Assembly (NCBI RefSeq): GCF_002150005.2 | Contig: NZ_MSPP01000001.1 | Coordinates: forward strand, 806,001 to 870,000 | Length of the DNA stretch: 64,000 bases | From: Marivivens niveibacter | GTDB taxonomy: Bacteria; Pseudomonadota; Alphaproteobacteria; Rhodobacterales; Rhodobacteraceae | Reading direction: 5' to 3' | In this document: positions 36,504 through 46,467 of the stretch, one piece after another | Layout: every line of letters starts with the position of its first letter | Position numbering within the stretch: the stretch's first letter is position 1 | Notes under the pieces: generated by a model | The model's input: the letters and a program-made list of their open reading frames with translations, nothing else | Told to the model about the DNA's origin: nothing | Databases searched by the model: none | Position numbers and translations under genes: made by a program

Positions 36504-37229
36504 ATGATTCTGCAATCTATGATCCCCGTCGACCAAAGAGAGGCCGCAACAGCCCGCTTGCCCGCCATGAAACCTGTTCAGGGATCGTGGATCACGATTG
36601 ATGACGCCTATTCCGCGCAAATGGCCGAAAAAGCCAGATTGATGACCCAGAACCGTCAGGCCGTGTGCCGAATGACGGTAGGAGCAGAGCCAGCCGTTGG
36701 AGAATTGCTGGATTATGTTCTAGAGGAAATAGCTGGGTTATCCGGGTTTGAACGCGATGGAGATCGAATAACCCGACCTGACGGGATGCAAATCGACATT
36801 CTTCGCGATGATCCGTTTTTGTCGCTAAGCCAGTTGGTCACCGAAGATCTGTGTGTTTTGGAAAAACGCGGCGACGAACATGTACTGACCGCAGCGCTGT
36901 TGTGTTTTCCAGCGGCTTGGACGCTTGCTGAAAAAATTGGACGGCCTCTGACACGTATCCATGTGCCTGTAGCGCCATATAACGAAAATATTGCGCGCCG
37001 TGTGCAGCGTTTATTTGATGGTATCCAGCCAAATAAGCCGATTTGGCGTGCCAATCTGCATACTTATGAAGAGCCGGATCTTTTCCACGTGCGCGGCGAA
37101 AATGATCCAAGGCCGTATAAGAACATAGATGCGCATTACGAACGGAGCGAACGGCAGACTGTATTGCGCCTGCCCAATTCGGGTGCCGTTCTATTTGCGA
37201 TACACACCTGTGTTGTCGCGTTACCCTAG
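36504..37229 (+). CDS. DUF3445 (heme-dependent N-demethylase-like) protein
   Basis: A 241-residue protein of the DUF3445 family, related to the alpha subunit of heme-dependent oxidative N-demethylase. The block TEDLCVLEKRGDEHVLTAALL and the following CFPAAWTLAEKIGRP, IHVPVAPYNE are typical. The C-terminal LRLPNSGAVLFAIHT matches the expected end. I start at MILQSMIP, since family members begin near such a sequence; a TTG six codons upstream is open too. The 3' end overlaps a small minus-strand ORF by four bases. Confidence 0.85.
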   Translation: MILQSMIPVDQREAATARLPAMKPVQGSWITIDDAYSAQMAEKARLMTQNRQAVCRMTVGAEPAVGELLDYVLEEIAGLSGFERDGDRITRPDGMQIDILRDDPFLSLSQLVTEDLCVLEKRGDEHVLTAALLCFPAAWTLAEKIGRPLTRIHVPVAPYNENIARRVQRLFDGIQPNKPIWRANLHTYEEPDLFHVRGENDPRPYKNIDAHYERSERQTVLRLPNSGAVLFAIHTCVVALP

Positions 37230-37405
37230 TTTGGCGACAGTAGCGAATTGATACGTGAAAGCGCGGAGCTAAGGCGTTTGTTGTCCTTTTCGCATGATTG
37301 GGGCTGTGCAAGCTCCAAACGAGTCAAATCTGCAGGCTTTTGACGCGCCGATACCGGTCTGTGATCTGTGTCGGGTTTGGCGAACGACTTGAAATTTTCA
37401 AACAT
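37226..37405 (-). CDS. Small uncharacterised protein (59 aa)
   Basis: A 59-residue ORF beginning MFENFKSFAKPD and ending RINSLLSPN. It has an AGGA site eight bases before its ATG. The product is hydrophilic and basic with one Cys, and the second half is predicted helical; there is no signal peptide. It fills most of what would otherwise be a gene-free stretch between the DUF3445 gene and glnA and overlaps the DUF3445 stop by four bases. The good ribosome-binding site is the main support for it being a real gene. Function unknown. Confidence 0.5.
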   Translation of the reverse strand: MFENFKSFAKPDTDHRPVSARQKPADLTRLELAQPQSCEKDNKRLSSALSRINSLLSPN

Positions 37406-37574
37406 AACGATGTCCTGCTAACTGGTTACATTTTCTCGGTTACGGAACGAATGAGGCTGAAATTAGGCGTAAATCGTTTGAAAACAGGCGACTGTAAGAA
37501 AGGTGACAGTTGCGGTGTCGCCGATTTTACCCATCGTATTTCTATGTCGGCAATTTGAATGTCCCCAAAATGCA

Positions 37575-37599
37575 AAAGGGCGCCAAGATGGCGCCCTTT
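37575..37599 (-). terminator. Terminator of glnA
   Basis: An 11-bp stem (AAAGGGCGCCA with TGGCGCCCTTT) with a 3-base loop follows the glnA stop. On the minus strand TTTTGCATTTT comes next. Confidence 0.85.
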
Positions 37600-37619
37600 C
37601 GTTTGATATTCGTTGGGAA

Positions 37620-39038
37620 TTAGCAGCTGTAGTACAGCTTGTATTCCACTGGGTGAGGAGTGTGCTCGTACGAGTAAACTTCTTCCCATTTCAGGTCCAT
37701 GTAGCCTTCCAGCTGACCTTTGGTGAACACGCCACCTTCCAGCAAGAAGTCCATGTCTGCTTCCAAAGCTTCCAGAGCTTCGCGCAGCGAACCACAAACG
37801 GTTGGGATCTCTGCCAGTTCTTCTGGTGGCAGATCGTACAGGTCTTTGTCCGACGATGCGCCTGGATCGATCTTGTTTTTGATGCCGTCTAGGCCAGCCA
37901 TCATCAGTGCAGCGAAGCACAGGTATGGGTTTGCCGATGGATCCGGGAAACGAGCTTCGACGCGTTTTGCCTTTGGCGATTCAGCCCAAGGAATACGTAC
38001 ACAACCCGAACGGTTACGTGCCGAGTAAGCGCGCAGAACTGGAGCTTCGAAGCCTGGGATCAGACGCTTGTACGAGTTGGTCGATGGGTTGGTGATCGCG
38101 TTCAGCGCTTTCGCGTGCTTCAGGATACCACCGATGAAGTACAGAGCTTCTTGGGACAGGTCAGCGTATTTGTCGCCTGCGAACAGAGGCTTGCCGTCTT
38201 TCCAGATCGACATGTTCACGTGCATACCGGTGCCGTTGTCGCCTGCGATTGGCTTTGGCATGAAGGTAGCCGACTTGCCGTAGGACTGTGCAACGTTGTG
38301 GATGACGTATTTGTATTTCTGGATTTCGTCAGCCTGGTGGGTCAGGGTGCCGAAAATCAGGCCCAGTTCGTGCTGGCACGAAGCAACTTCGTGGTGGTGC
38401 TTGTCAACTTTCATGCCCATACGAGCCATGGTCGACAGCATTTCGCCACGCATGTCTTGTGCGTCGTCGATTGGGTTTACTGGGAAGTAACCACCTTTGA
38501 CACCTGGGCGGTGACCGGTGTTGCCGATGCCGTCCGACGAACGGAAATCGGTGTCGGTGTTCCAAGCGCCGTCGATTGCGTCAACTTGGTACGATACTTT
38601 ATTCATCGAAACCGAGTAACGAACGTCGTCGAAGATGAAGAATTCAGCTTCTGGACCGAAGTATGCTGCGTCACCGATACCCGACGATTTCAGGTATGCT
38701 TCAGCGCGGTTTGCGGTCTGACGTGGGCAGCGGTCGTACGACTCGCCGGTGTCTGGCTCTACAACGTCACAGTGTACGCACAGAGTTTTCTCTGCGTAGA
38801 ATGGGTCGATGTATGCGGACGACGCATCAGGGATCAGTTTCATGTCGGACTGATCGATCGATTTCCAGCCAGCGATCGACGAGCCGTCGAACATGAAGCC
38901 TTCTTCGAAGAAATCTTCGTCTACTTCGGTGTGACGCAGGGTCACGTGCTGCAGTTTACCGCGCGGGTCGGTGAAGCGAACGTCGACGTACTGAACGTCT
39001 TCGTCAGCCATTAGCTTAAGAACTTCTTGAATGTTCAT
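37620..39038 (-). CDS. glnA: Type I glutamine synthetase
   Basis: A 472-residue class I-beta-type glutamine synthetase that makes glutamine from glutamate, ammonia and ATP. The active-site signature block around [12 protein letters not shown] is present, along with the metal-ligand region around [10 protein letters not shown] and the glutamate flap region ([17 protein letters not shown]). The adenylylation Tyr lies in [11 protein letters not shown] near residue 400. It is 38 bases downstream of the PII gene, so glnB and glnA form one nitrogen-regulated operon as is usual in this group. Confidence 0.97.
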   Translation of the reverse strand: MNIQEVLKLMADEDVQYVDVRFTDPRGKLQHVTLRHTEVDEDFFEEGFMFDGSSIAGWKSIDQSDMKLIPDASSAYIDPFYAEKTLCVHCDVVEPDTGESYDRCPRQTANRAEAYLKSSGIGDAAYFGPEAEFFIFDDVRYSVSMNKVSYQVDAIDGAWNTDTDFRSSDGIGNTGHRPGVKGGYFPVNPIDDAQDMRGEMLSTMARMGMKVDKHHHEVASCQHELGLIFGTLTHQADEIQKYKYVIHNVAQSYGKSATFMPKPIAGDNGTGMHVNMSIWKDGKPLFAGDKYADLSQEALYFIGGILKHAKALNAITNPSTNSYKRLIPGFEAPVLRAYSARNRSGCVRIPWAESPKAKRVEARFPDPSANPYLCFAALMMAGLDGIKNKIDPGASSDKDLYDLPPEELAEIPTVCGSLREALEALEADMDFLLEGGVFTKGQLEGYMDLKWEEVYSYEHTPHPVEYKLYYSC

Positions 39039-39076
39039 CCTTGATTTCCTCTTGGACTTTTGAAGTGTGCCGGAGA

Positions 39077-39451
<375 letters not shown>

Positions 39452-39558
39452 TCAGACCATGTCTGCAAAGCAACCACAATCGGGTAGTCTGACGAATGAC
39501 GTTTGTTACAGTGTGATTCCATATTCGCTGATTAAAAAATGTGCAACATGTCTATTAG

Positions 39559-41127
39559 GTGGGCGATTTGAAAACTTTTTATGCAAATTGCGGGGATGAA
39601 ATTTTAACCGCTGCACAAATGCGCGCCGCAGAGCAGCATGAGATCACCGCGGGCCGTCAATCAGGTGCCGATTTGATGGAACGTGCGGGGCGGGGCGTTG
39701 TCGATGAAATTTTCAAAAAATGGCCAAAACTTGCGTTATCTAGTGGTACTGCAATTGTCGTTTGCGGTCCTGGGAACAACGGTGGTGATGGGCTCGTCAT
39801 CGCGCGTCTTTTGCACGATCGCGGCTGGGACGTCACGGTGTTTTTTTATGGGGATTCGGGTCGGTTGCCGCCCGATGCCCGCTTAAATTATGATCGCTGG
39901 CTGAAATACGGCAACGTGCGTCCCTTTGCTGAATTAAAGGACTTTCTGACAACAATCGGTGATCACAATCATCCCGATTTGTGGATTGACGCTGTTTTTG
40001 GCACGGGGCTAACGCGACCAATCGGTGGTGAGTTGGCTGTGGGGTTATCTGCGCTGTCGAATTGGTCCAGTGATCTTGTGTCATCCCATGGTGGCTATGT
40101 CGTTGCCGTGGAGATGCCAAGCGGTCTGAATTCGGACACTGGCGACATGATGATCGACAGGTCATCAGGTGATGACGGCTCTGGTTGGTACTGCGATTTG
40201 GCAGTCACGTTTCATGCTCCAAAACGGTGTCATTTTGTTGGCCAAGGGCCGGATCTGATCGACGATTTGGCGGTTGTGGATTTGGGCATTCGTACCAACG
40301 ATTTTGATGCAGTCAGGCTTGTCAGGCCACGGGCCAAAACAAACATGACAACAGCAGGTCACAAATATACGCGTGGACATGTACTGGTTCTAGGCGGACC
40401 ACGTCATAGCACGGGTGCGGCGCGTCTGGCGGCGCGGGCGGCTTTGCGGTCGGGCGCTGGTTTGGTGACCATAGCGGCGCCGCGTGATGCGCTTGATATT
40501 TACGCTTGCCATGAAACTGAGGTCATGTTGCGCCCAATGGATTCCGCGCAGGAATTGCAGGACATGTTGCAAGATGCCAGATTTGATTGTCTTTGTTTGG
40601 GGCCAGCCTTGGGCGTTGAAACAGCGGTGGCGTTAATGCCGACCGTTTTGGATGCTGATCGTTACACTGTGATCGATGCGGATGCGATCACGGCGCTATC
40701 GCGATCTACCGATCTCATTGGGCAGCTGCATGCGAAATGCGTGCTGACACCGCATAGTGGTGAATTTGCACGTCTGTGCCCTGACCTTGTTTCTGAGCCA
40801 AAGATTGATGCCGCAGAGGCCGCAGCGCAGCGGTTTGGTTGCACGGTTCTATTAAAAGGACGAGATACGGTCATCGCGGATCCGCATTTTGGCACGCAGC
40901 TTTGCGCAAGCGTCTATGAGGATGCAGCGCCATGGCTGGGCACGGCTGGGGCAGGCGATGTGCTGGCAGGTATGATCGCTGGCATGCGTGACCCCGCGCA
41001 GGCCGCTTGGGTTCATGCGCAGGCCGCACGAAATTTCGGTGTTGGGCTCATCGCTTCTGATTTGCCAGATACCATTCCTGCGGTGCTACAGTCGTTGTGG
41101 GCTGAAACCGAAACGCCGCCCCGATAG
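39559..41127 (+). CDS. nnr: Bifunctional NAD(P)H-hydrate epimerase/dehydratase
   Basis: A 522-residue fusion. The N-terminal YjeF_N domain (about residues 15-230; CGPGNNGGDGLVIARLL) epimerises NAD(P)HX; the C-terminal carbohydrate-kinase-like domain (about 240-520; LLKGRDTVIADP and TAGAGDVLAGMIAGM) dehydrates the S form back to NAD(P)H using ADP. Both repair damaged cofactors. The start given is the GTG opening the frame; the TTG three codons later has a better-spaced AGGTGG site. Confidence 0.93.
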   Translation: MGDLKTFYANCGDEILTAAQMRAAEQHEITAGRQSGADLMERAGRGVVDEIFKKWPKLALSSGTAIVVCGPGNNGGDGLVIARLLHDRGWDVTVFFYGDSGRLPPDARLNYDRWLKYGNVRPFAELKDFLTTIGDHNHPDLWIDAVFGTGLTRPIGGELAVGLSALSNWSSDLVSSHGGYVVAVEMPSGLNSDTGDMMIDRSSGDDGSGWYCDLAVTFHAPKRCHFVGQGPDLIDDLAVVDLGIRTNDFDAVRLVRPRAKTNMTTAGHKYTRGHVLVLGGPRHSTGAARLAARAALRSGAGLVTIAAPRDALDIYACHETEVMLRPMDSAQELQDMLQDARFDCLCLGPALGVETAVALMPTVLDADRYTVIDADAITALSRSTDLIGQLHAKCVLTPHSGEFARLCPDLVSEPKIDAAEAAAQRFGCTVLLKGRDTVIADPHFGTQLCASVYEDAAPWLGTAGAGDVLAGMIAGMRDPAQAAWVHAQAARNFGVGLIASDLPDTIPAVLQSLWAETETPPR

Positions 41128-41138
41128 GGACGGCGTTT
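41111..41138 (+). terminator. Stem-loop at the end of the NAD(P)HX repair gene
   Basis: AAACGCCG and CGGCGTTT can pair, with a further three-base inner stem. The left arm overlaps the last codons. No clean T-run follows on the plus strand, so termination is uncertain. It lies between convergent genes. Confidence 0.5.
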
Positions 41139-41166
41139 CATAAAACAGTCGCGCTCTGCGCGGCGA

Positions 41167-41631
41167 TTAAACAGCAGCGGTCGCGATTTCCAAACCGTCG
41201 GCGTAAACGATGTGCTGCTTGTCAAAGATCAGTTCGAACATGACACGTTCTACTTCGTTCAGTTCGGCGATGTATTCGCCGTCTGCCAGACGGTGTGCTG
41301 GGACCAGCGCGGTGTCGACGCCATAGATAGCTTGTGCACGCCAGTCGCGGATGTGGATCAGCGCGTCACGGGCAACGATGGTATCGCAGTCTGGGCGCGT
41401 GTTGCCTAGTGTACCTGCTTTCACACGGTAGGCAGGGGCGCTTACCGTATACGCTTTGATTTCGCGTAGGACCGCCATACCAGCGTCACGCGTAATCACA
41501 CGGTCGCCCTCGGCCATGGTTTCCACGGGCAATTGACCATCCATTGTCAGGATCGTTGTGCCAGCCAACAGGCCAGATAGGGGGCGCGCGCCGACGGAAT
41601 CCGCCGGGCGAAGTAATGTCTCTAGGTGCAT
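41167..41631 (-). CDS. Degenerate Hint-domain protein
   Basis: A 154-residue protein that aligns with the Hint core: AGTTILTMDGQLPVETMAEGDRVITRD, then VARDALIHI where the His block would be. The nucleophile Cys expected before the first Gly-Thr is missing (LLAGTT), and the SPxHR-type His motif is replaced. Only the fold is kept, so self-cleavage is unlikely. Such short Hint proteins are common in Rhodobacteraceae; function unknown. Confidence 0.72.
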   Translation of the reverse strand: MHLETLLRPADSVGARPLSGLLAGTTILTMDGQLPVETMAEGDRVITRDAGMAVLREIKAYTVSAPAYRVKAGTLGNTRPDCDTIVARDALIHIRDWRAQAIYGVDTALVPAHRLADGEYIAELNEVERVMFELIFDKQHIVYADGLEIATAAV

Positions 41632-41820
41632 GGCGGTTTCCGCTCTTTGCTATGTATTCTGCCTCAATACGGGCAGTTTAAGCATTAAGTTGCGGTTTGC
41701 ACCCGAAAATCTACGGGGGCTGCCTGAAAGAGCTGGAAACCTAGACTTTTGGACACAGTCGAAAAAAGTTGATTTTTGCTCTCGCACTTCCTGAAAAGCT
41801 TCGTTATATCGACCGCCAAT

Positions 41821-41905
41821 GCGGGTGTGGCGAAATTGGTAGACGCACCAGATTTAGGTTCTGGCGCCGCGAGGCGTGGGGGTTCAAGTCCCTCCACCCG
41901 CACCA
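41821..41905 (+). tRNA. tRNA-Leu (UAG)
   Basis: An 85-base tRNA with encoded CCA. The acceptor arm pairs GCGGGTG with CACCCGC. The anticodon stem CCAGA/TCTGG encloses the loop TTTAGGT, giving anticodon UAG, which reads CUN leucine codons. The long variable arm (GCGCCGCGAGGCGT region) and the TTCAAGTC T-loop fit a class II tRNA. Confidence 0.97.
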
Positions 41906-41936
41906 CAAATACCAGTGTTACCAACTGGTTATTGCG

Positions 41937-41966
41937 AAACGGGCGTGACTTTGGTCGCGCCCGTTT
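41937..41966 (+). terminator. Terminator of tRNA-Leu
   Basis: A 9-bp stem (AAACGGGCG with CGCCCGTTT) follows the tRNA gene by about 30 bases. A smaller inverted repeat (ACCAGT with ACTGGT) lies between. The T-run is weak. Confidence 0.6.
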
Positions 41967-42069
41967 GCGTTTGAAGCCCTTTAATTTAAGGCGTTTGCAC
42001 AGCCTATGTGCGTTGATTTTCGTCCGTCTGATGTCAGTTTACCAATCAAAGACACCAGAAAGGCTGAAC

Positions 42070-42999
42070 ATGAGCTGGAATCCCGCAGTTGCACACGACG
42101 CAGGTTTGATTGCACCAGAATCAATTGAAACTGTGATTGTTCCACGGTCCCGCGATATCGGGGGATTCGAAGTTCGACGCGCGTTGCCTGTGATCGGTCG
42201 CCGCACCGTTGGGCCTTTTGTGTTTTTCGATCAGGCGGGACCAGCAGAGTTCGTTACAGGCGAAGGTATCGATGTGCGCCCGCATCCTCACATCGGATTG
42301 GGAACGGTCACATATCTATATCGCGGCGAGTTTCAGCACCGCGACAGTCTGGGCAGCGATCAATTGATCCTACCCGGTGAAGTGAATTGGATGGTGTCAG
42401 GTCGCGCTGTGACCCATTCAGAGCGGACCAGCGAGGAAACCCGCAAAAACCCGCATTCATTGTTAGGCATTCAAACTTGGGTCGCTTTGCCCAAGGGGGC
42501 AGAGGATTCGGCAGCCAGTTTTGAACACCACGGCAAAGATGCGTTGCCCGTCCTAAATGCCGAAGGAATTACAGCGCGAGTGATCATGGGGCGTGCTTGG
42601 GGCCAAGTGTCACCCGTTTCCACATTTACGGACATGTTCTACGTCGATGCGGCGGTGGCGCCTCACCATCAGATGCCATTGCCCGACGATCACGAAGACC
42701 GCGGTATCTACATATTAGAAGGATCGATCGATGTGGCGGGTGAAACCTATGATGCCGGCCGCATGTTGGTATTCCGCCCTGGCGATCGGATCAGTGTCAG
42801 GGCAGGGGTGTCTGGTGCGCGTCTTTTGCTGCTGGGCGGTGCGACTCTGGATGAGCCGCGCCACATGTGGTGGAATTTCGTGTCTTCATCCAAAGAAAAG
42901 ATCGAAGAAGCCAAAGAACATTGGCGGGCCGAACGGTGGGGCGAAGGCATTTTTGACCTGCCCACTGGGGACGAAAATGAATGGATTCCGCTTCCTTAG
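42070..42999 (+). CDS. Pirin family protein
   Basis: A 309-residue protein with two cupin beta-barrels. Metal ligands are seen as HPH (HPHIGLG) and later the His/Glu pair in VTHSE. Pirins bind iron and some act as quercetinases; the substrate here is unknown. The start is the ATG after AAAGG; the open frame extends upstream across the tRNA, which cannot be coding. The C-terminal domain ends with the typical WAERWG-like block (here WRAERWGEGIF). Confidence 0.88.
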   Translation: MSWNPAVAHDAGLIAPESIETVIVPRSRDIGGFEVRRALPVIGRRTVGPFVFFDQAGPAEFVTGEGIDVRPHPHIGLGTVTYLYRGEFQHRDSLGSDQLILPGEVNWMVSGRAVTHSERTSEETRKNPHSLLGIQTWVALPKGAEDSAASFEHHGKDALPVLNAEGITARVIMGRAWGQVSPVSTFTDMFYVDAAVAPHHQMPLPDDHEDRGIYILEGSIDVAGETYDAGRMLVFRPGDRISVRAGVSGARLLLLGGATLDEPRHMWWNFVSSSKEKIEEAKEHWRAERWGEGIFDLPTGDENEWIPLP

Positions 43000-43130
43000 G
43001 CAAAATGACCCCGTATAGCGGTAAAACTAGCCCTTTTTCGCCTTGCCACGAAAGGCCGCCCCACATAGAAGTGCGTCTGATTTATAGGCCGCCGCGCGCG
43101 GTCCAACGACACAAATAAAGGACGCATAGG

Positions 43131-44456
43131 ATGCAGGTCACCGAGACTCTGAACGAAGGCCTAAAGCGCGGCTACACCATCACTGTAACCGCAGCAGAGC
43201 TGGACGAGAAAGTAAACCAGAAGCTGGTCGAAGCGCAGCCCGACATCGAGATGAAGGGTTTCCGCAAAGGCAAAGTGCCAATGGCGATGCTGAAGAAACA
43301 GTTCGGCCCACGCGTTCTGGGTGAATCGATGCAAGAAGCCATCGACGGCGCAATGAACGACCACCTGAAAGAATCGGGTGACCGTCCTGCTGCGCAGCCT
43401 GAAATGAAAATGACCAACGAAGACTGGAAAGAAGGCGACGACGTTGTTGTCGAAGTTTCCTACGAACGTCTTCCTGATGTTCCAGAAGTCGATTTCAAAG
43501 ACATCAAACTAGAGCGTCTGGTTGTCAAAGCTGACGACGCATCGGTTACCGAAGCACTGGAAAACCTGGCAAAAACCGCTCAGTCGTTCGAAGACAAAGA
43601 CGGCGCTGCAGAAAACGGCGACCAAGTTGTCATGGACTTCGTTGGTAAAGTTGACGGCGAAGCATTCGAAGGTGGCACCGCTGCTGACTACCCACTGGTT
43701 CTGGGCTCGAACTCGTTCATCCCAGGTTTCGAAGACGGTCTGGTTGGCGTGAAAGCCGGCGAAGAAAAAGACGTCGACGTGAAATTCCCAGAGGAATACG
43801 GCGCAGAGAACCTGGCTGGTAAAGACGCTGTTTTCACCTGCACCATCAAAGCGGTCAAAGCACCTGCTGACGCTGCAATCGATGATGAGCTGGCGAAAAA
43901 ATTCGGCGCAGAAGATCTGGAAGGTCTGAAAGGCCAAATCGCAGAGCGTCTGCAAGAAGAATACAAAGGCGCAGCACGCGCAGTTGCAAAACGCAGCCTG
44001 CTGGACGCGCTGGACGGCAAAGTTGAATTCGACCTGCCAGAATCGCTGGTCGCTCAGGAAGCTTCGCAAATCGCGCACCAGCTGTGGCACGAAGAGAACC
44101 CAGACGTTCAAGACCACAACCACGGCGAAATCGAAGCAACCGACGAGCACAAAGCTCTGGCTGCACGCCGCGTAAAACTGGGCCTGTTCCTGGCTGACAT
44201 CGGTCAAAAAGCTGAAGTTTCGGTTTCCGACGCAGAGCTGACCCAGGCTGTTATGAACCAAGCACGCCAGTACCCAGGTCAAGAGCGTCAGTTCTTTGAA
44301 TTCGTTCAGCAGAACGCGCAGTTCCGCCAGCAGCTGCAGGCGCCGATCTTTGAAGACAAAGTTGTCGATCACATCTTTGACGTTGCAGACGTGACCGAAA
44401 AAGAAGTGTCCAAAGACGAGCTGACCGCAGCTGTTGAGGCACTGGAAGACGAATAA
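43131..44456 (+). CDS. tig: Trigger factor
   Basis: A 441-residue ribosome-bound chaperone. The ribosome-docking signature KGFRKGKVP is near residue 43. The FKBP-type prolyl isomerase domain (about residues 160-245) begins [14 protein letters not shown] and includes the GFEDGL turn. The remainder is the helical chaperone domain, rich in Glu and Gln. Codon use is strongly biased, consistent with high expression. A good terminator follows. Confidence 0.97.
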   Translation: MQVTETLNEGLKRGYTITVTAAELDEKVNQKLVEAQPDIEMKGFRKGKVPMAMLKKQFGPRVLGESMQEAIDGAMNDHLKESGDRPAAQPEMKMTNEDWKEGDDVVVEVSYERLPDVPEVDFKDIKLERLVVKADDASVTEALENLAKTAQSFEDKDGAAENGDQVVMDFVGKVDGEAFEGGTAADYPLVLGSNSFIPGFEDGLVGVKAGEEKDVDVKFPEEYGAENLAGKDAVFTCTIKAVKAPADAAIDDELAKKFGAEDLEGLKGQIAERLQEEYKGAARAVAKRSLLDALDGKVEFDLPESLVAQEASQIAHQLWHEENPDVQDHNHGEIEATDEHKALAARRVKLGLFLADIGQKAEVSVSDAELTQAVMNQARQYPGQERQFFEFVQQNAQFRQQLQAPIFEDKVVDHIFDVADVTEKEVSKDELTAAVEALEDE

Positions 44457-44480
44457 GTTAGATTCGTTTCCAATCGTTTG

Positions 44481-44510
44481 AAAGGCGTCCCTTAGGGGGC
44501 GCCTTTTTCA
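44481..44510 (+). terminator. Terminator of tig
   Basis: The stem AAAGGCGTCCC pairs with the GGG-CGCCTTT arm (one G-T pair) around a short loop and is followed by a T-run. It is 24 bases past the tig stop codon. Confidence 0.85.
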
Positions 44511-44653
44511 TTTTGGAAAACCTATTGGGTTAACTAGTTGACTGATGGGTCAAAAACTAAGGTTTGTTCTAGGTCAAACCGTCATGTTTTTCTTTAGATT
44601 ATCATCCTGAGAAATTACCCTGTGGTCAGGGACGGAGATTTTTGGAGAAAGAT

Positions 44654-45127
44654 ATGAAGTATTTGATTAGCGCAGCCTTTGGTTTGTTCGCGTTGGGTAC
44701 AGCGGCGCAGGCCTGTCCAGACTATTCGCAATGGGGTGACAGCTATAGTTTAACTGGTTCGCAGATGCGTAAGGGTGTTTACCTGAACGTGGTTGCAGGC
44801 GGTGAAAACTACATCGGGAATTGTCGTAATGTGACGCCGCAGACCGATATCGGTGCGGGATACTTTACGACAGCTCCTGATTTCACGCTGGAAATTTCTG
44901 GAATGTCTGGACTAGCGTTGGAAGTTGCGGTGGTCAGCGATTGTGATAGCGCCCTGTTGATCAATACGGCGTCGGGTACGTGGTACTACGACGATGATGA
45001 TAACGGAAACTACGATCCTCGTATCGTTCTGACACGTCCGGCTGATGGTTATCTGGATGTTTGGATCGGTACCTATGACGGCGATTATTGCGACGCACAG
45101 TTGCAGTTGGAAACTTTCCGCCGCTAG
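44654..45127 (+). CDS. Secreted acidic protein, tandem copy 1
   Basis: A 157-residue protein with a signal peptide (YLISAAFGLFALGTAAQAC, cleavage before ACPDY). The mature part has several cysteines (CPDY, NCR, DCDS, YCDA) likely forming disulfides. Its C-terminus contains the motif YYDDDDNGNYDPRIVL and WIGTYDG. The Asp-rich stretch resembles a Ca-binding loop, and the layout resembles beta-sandwich domains of the pre-peptidase C-terminal type, which is inference. The start ATG follows GGAG; a TTG four codons earlier is also open. The next gene is a paralogue. Confidence 0.72.
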   Translation: MKYLISAAFGLFALGTAAQACPDYSQWGDSYSLTGSQMRKGVYLNVVAGGENYIGNCRNVTPQTDIGAGYFTTAPDFTLEISGMSGLALEVAVVSDCDSALLINTASGTWYYDDDDNGNYDPRIVLTRPADGYLDVWIGTYDGDYCDAQLQLETFRR

Positions 45128-45145
45128 TTTTCATTTTACGTCTAG

Positions 45146-45174
45146 AAAAGCCCCGCGAATGCGGGGTTTTTTTG
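45146..45174 (+). terminator. Terminator between the two secreted paralogues
   Basis: CCCCGC and GCGGGG form a GC-rich stem with a GAAT loop, extended by A-T pairs and followed by a T-run. It separates the two genes, so each is probably its own transcription unit. Confidence 0.82.
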
Positions 45175-45337
45175 TTTGTTACACCTCAGTTGCTTGGCCG
45201 CCCGACCGTCGTTTGTTTCCTGAATTGGCAACTATCACCCGAAAACACCGTAAATACTAGAGCAAGTGGTCGTCGCGATCTTCCCCGCGATCGACATACC
45301 TGCCTTTGCACAATGAATATTAGTAGGGGAATTAAAG

Positions 45338-45814
45338 GTGAAAAACGTATTTGCGGTGGTTGGAGTTGTTTGGTTGATGGGAACGGCGGCGCAAGCCTGT
45401 CCCGATTACAATTTGTCTCCGGGGGAGAGCTATCGTGCGTCGGGGGCCGACCTTTATCAGCAGCGTTTCTTTGATGTGATTGCTGGAGGTCAAAACTATA
45501 TCTGGAATTGTCCGAACGTACGCCCAGGCACAGACACCGGTGCTGGTTTTTTTCCGTCGGCGCCTGACTTTTCGTTCGATTTGGCGAAAATGGGTCGATA
45601 CGAGCTAGTGATTTCCGTGGTGTCAGAGTGTGACGCGGCTTTGTTGATCAATACCGCATCTGCGAATTGGTACTATGATGACGACGACAACGGAAATTTG
45701 GATCCGCGGATCGTGCTAACCCGACCTAATGATGGCCGCATTGATATGTGGATCGGCACCTATGACGGTGAATATTGCAACGCGCGTTTAGAGTTAGAAA
45801 CGTTTGATCGTTAA
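45338..45814 (+). CDS. Secreted acidic protein, tandem copy 2
   Basis: A 158-residue paralogue of the preceding gene, with a GTG start. It shares the signal (WLMGTAAQAC), CPDY, NC, the Asp-rich YYDDDDNGNLDPRIVLTRP and the ending WIGTYDGEYC. The two differ more in the middle (residues 30-90). The gap between the pair contains a terminator, so they are not one operon. Like copy 1 it is probably periplasmic or exported; function unknown. Confidence 0.72.
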   Translation: MKNVFAVVGVVWLMGTAAQACPDYNLSPGESYRASGADLYQQRFFDVIAGGQNYIWNCPNVRPGTDTGAGFFPSAPDFSFDLAKMGRYELVISVVSECDAALLINTASANWYYDDDDNGNLDPRIVLTRPNDGRIDMWIGTYDGEYCNARLELETFDR

Positions 45815-45827
45815 GCCCGCCAACAAA

Positions 45828-45853
45828 AAAAGCCCCGCAAATGCGGGGCTTTT
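45828..45853. terminator. Bidirectional terminator between copy 2 and rplI
   Basis: An 11-bp perfect stem (AAAAGCCCCGC with GCGGGGCTTTT) and an AAAT loop lie between convergent genes. A-runs and T-runs flank it on both sides. Confidence 0.85.
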
Positions 45854-45876
45854 CTAATTCCGAAAGAGGGTAACGA

Positions 45877-46455
45877 TTATTCGTCGCCGTCTTCGTCCGC
45901 AGCTGCGCCGACTTCGTCGAACAGTTCTGCGATTTCGTTTTCAGCTTCAGCTTCTGCTTCAGCAGCCAGTTCCTGGATCGATTTACCCGACGCTTGCAGT
46001 TCTGCCTCTTCGGTCGAACGTGCAACGTTGATGGTGATCGAAACGGTGACTTCTGGGTGCAGAACAACGTTTACGTCGTGCAGACCCAGGTCTTTAATTG
46101 GGCCGTTCAGCACAACCTGTTTCTTGTCGACCGAGAAACCGCCTTCGGATGCTACGTCAGCGATGTCACGAGGAGTGACGGAGCCGTACAGAGCGCCCGA
46201 ATCCGAAGCGGAACGAATCACGATGAACTGTTCGCCGTTCAGACGATCGCCCAGTGCTTCTGCTTCTTTTTTGGTTTCCAGGTTGCGAGCTTCCAGTTGA
46301 GCTTTGTCAGCGTCGAACTTTGCTTTGTTAGCTTCGTTCGCGCGTAGAGCTTTGCCCTGAGGCAGAAGGAAGTTACGTGCGTAGCCGTCTTTAACAGCAA
46401 CGATGTCGCCCATTTGGCCCAGTTTGGCCACGCGTTCCAGCAGGATTACGTCCAT
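45877..46455 (-). CDS. rplI: 50S ribosomal protein L9
   Basis: A 192-residue L9 with the N-terminal signature [32 protein letters not shown] cut here to its key parts: VAKLGQMGD and [10 protein letters not shown] long central helix and a C-terminal domain follow. The C-terminus carries an acidic, Ala/Glu-rich extension typical of Rhodobacteraceae, beyond the usual 150 residues. It is the last gene of rpsF-rpsR-rplI. Confidence 0.96.
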   Translation of the reverse strand: MDVILLERVAKLGQMGDIVAVKDGYARNFLLPQGKALRANEANKAKFDADKAQLEARNLETKKEAEALGDRLNGEQFIVIRSASDSGALYGSVTPRDIADVASEGGFSVDKKQVVLNGPIKDLGLHDVNVVLHPEVTVSITINVARSTEEAELQASGKSIQELAAEAEAEAENEIAELFDEVGAAADEDGDE

Positions 46456-46467
46456 TGGATTTGCTCC

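Noticed and set aside
37298-37558. 86-residue plus-strand ORF between DUF3445 and glnA
   Set aside because: It overlaps the better-supported 59-residue minus-strand ORF, lacks a ribosome-binding site and shows no motif.
41776-42069. N-terminal extension of the pirin gene
   Set aside because: The open frame runs straight across the tRNA-Leu gene, and a good AAAGG site precedes the internal ATG that begins the pirin domain.
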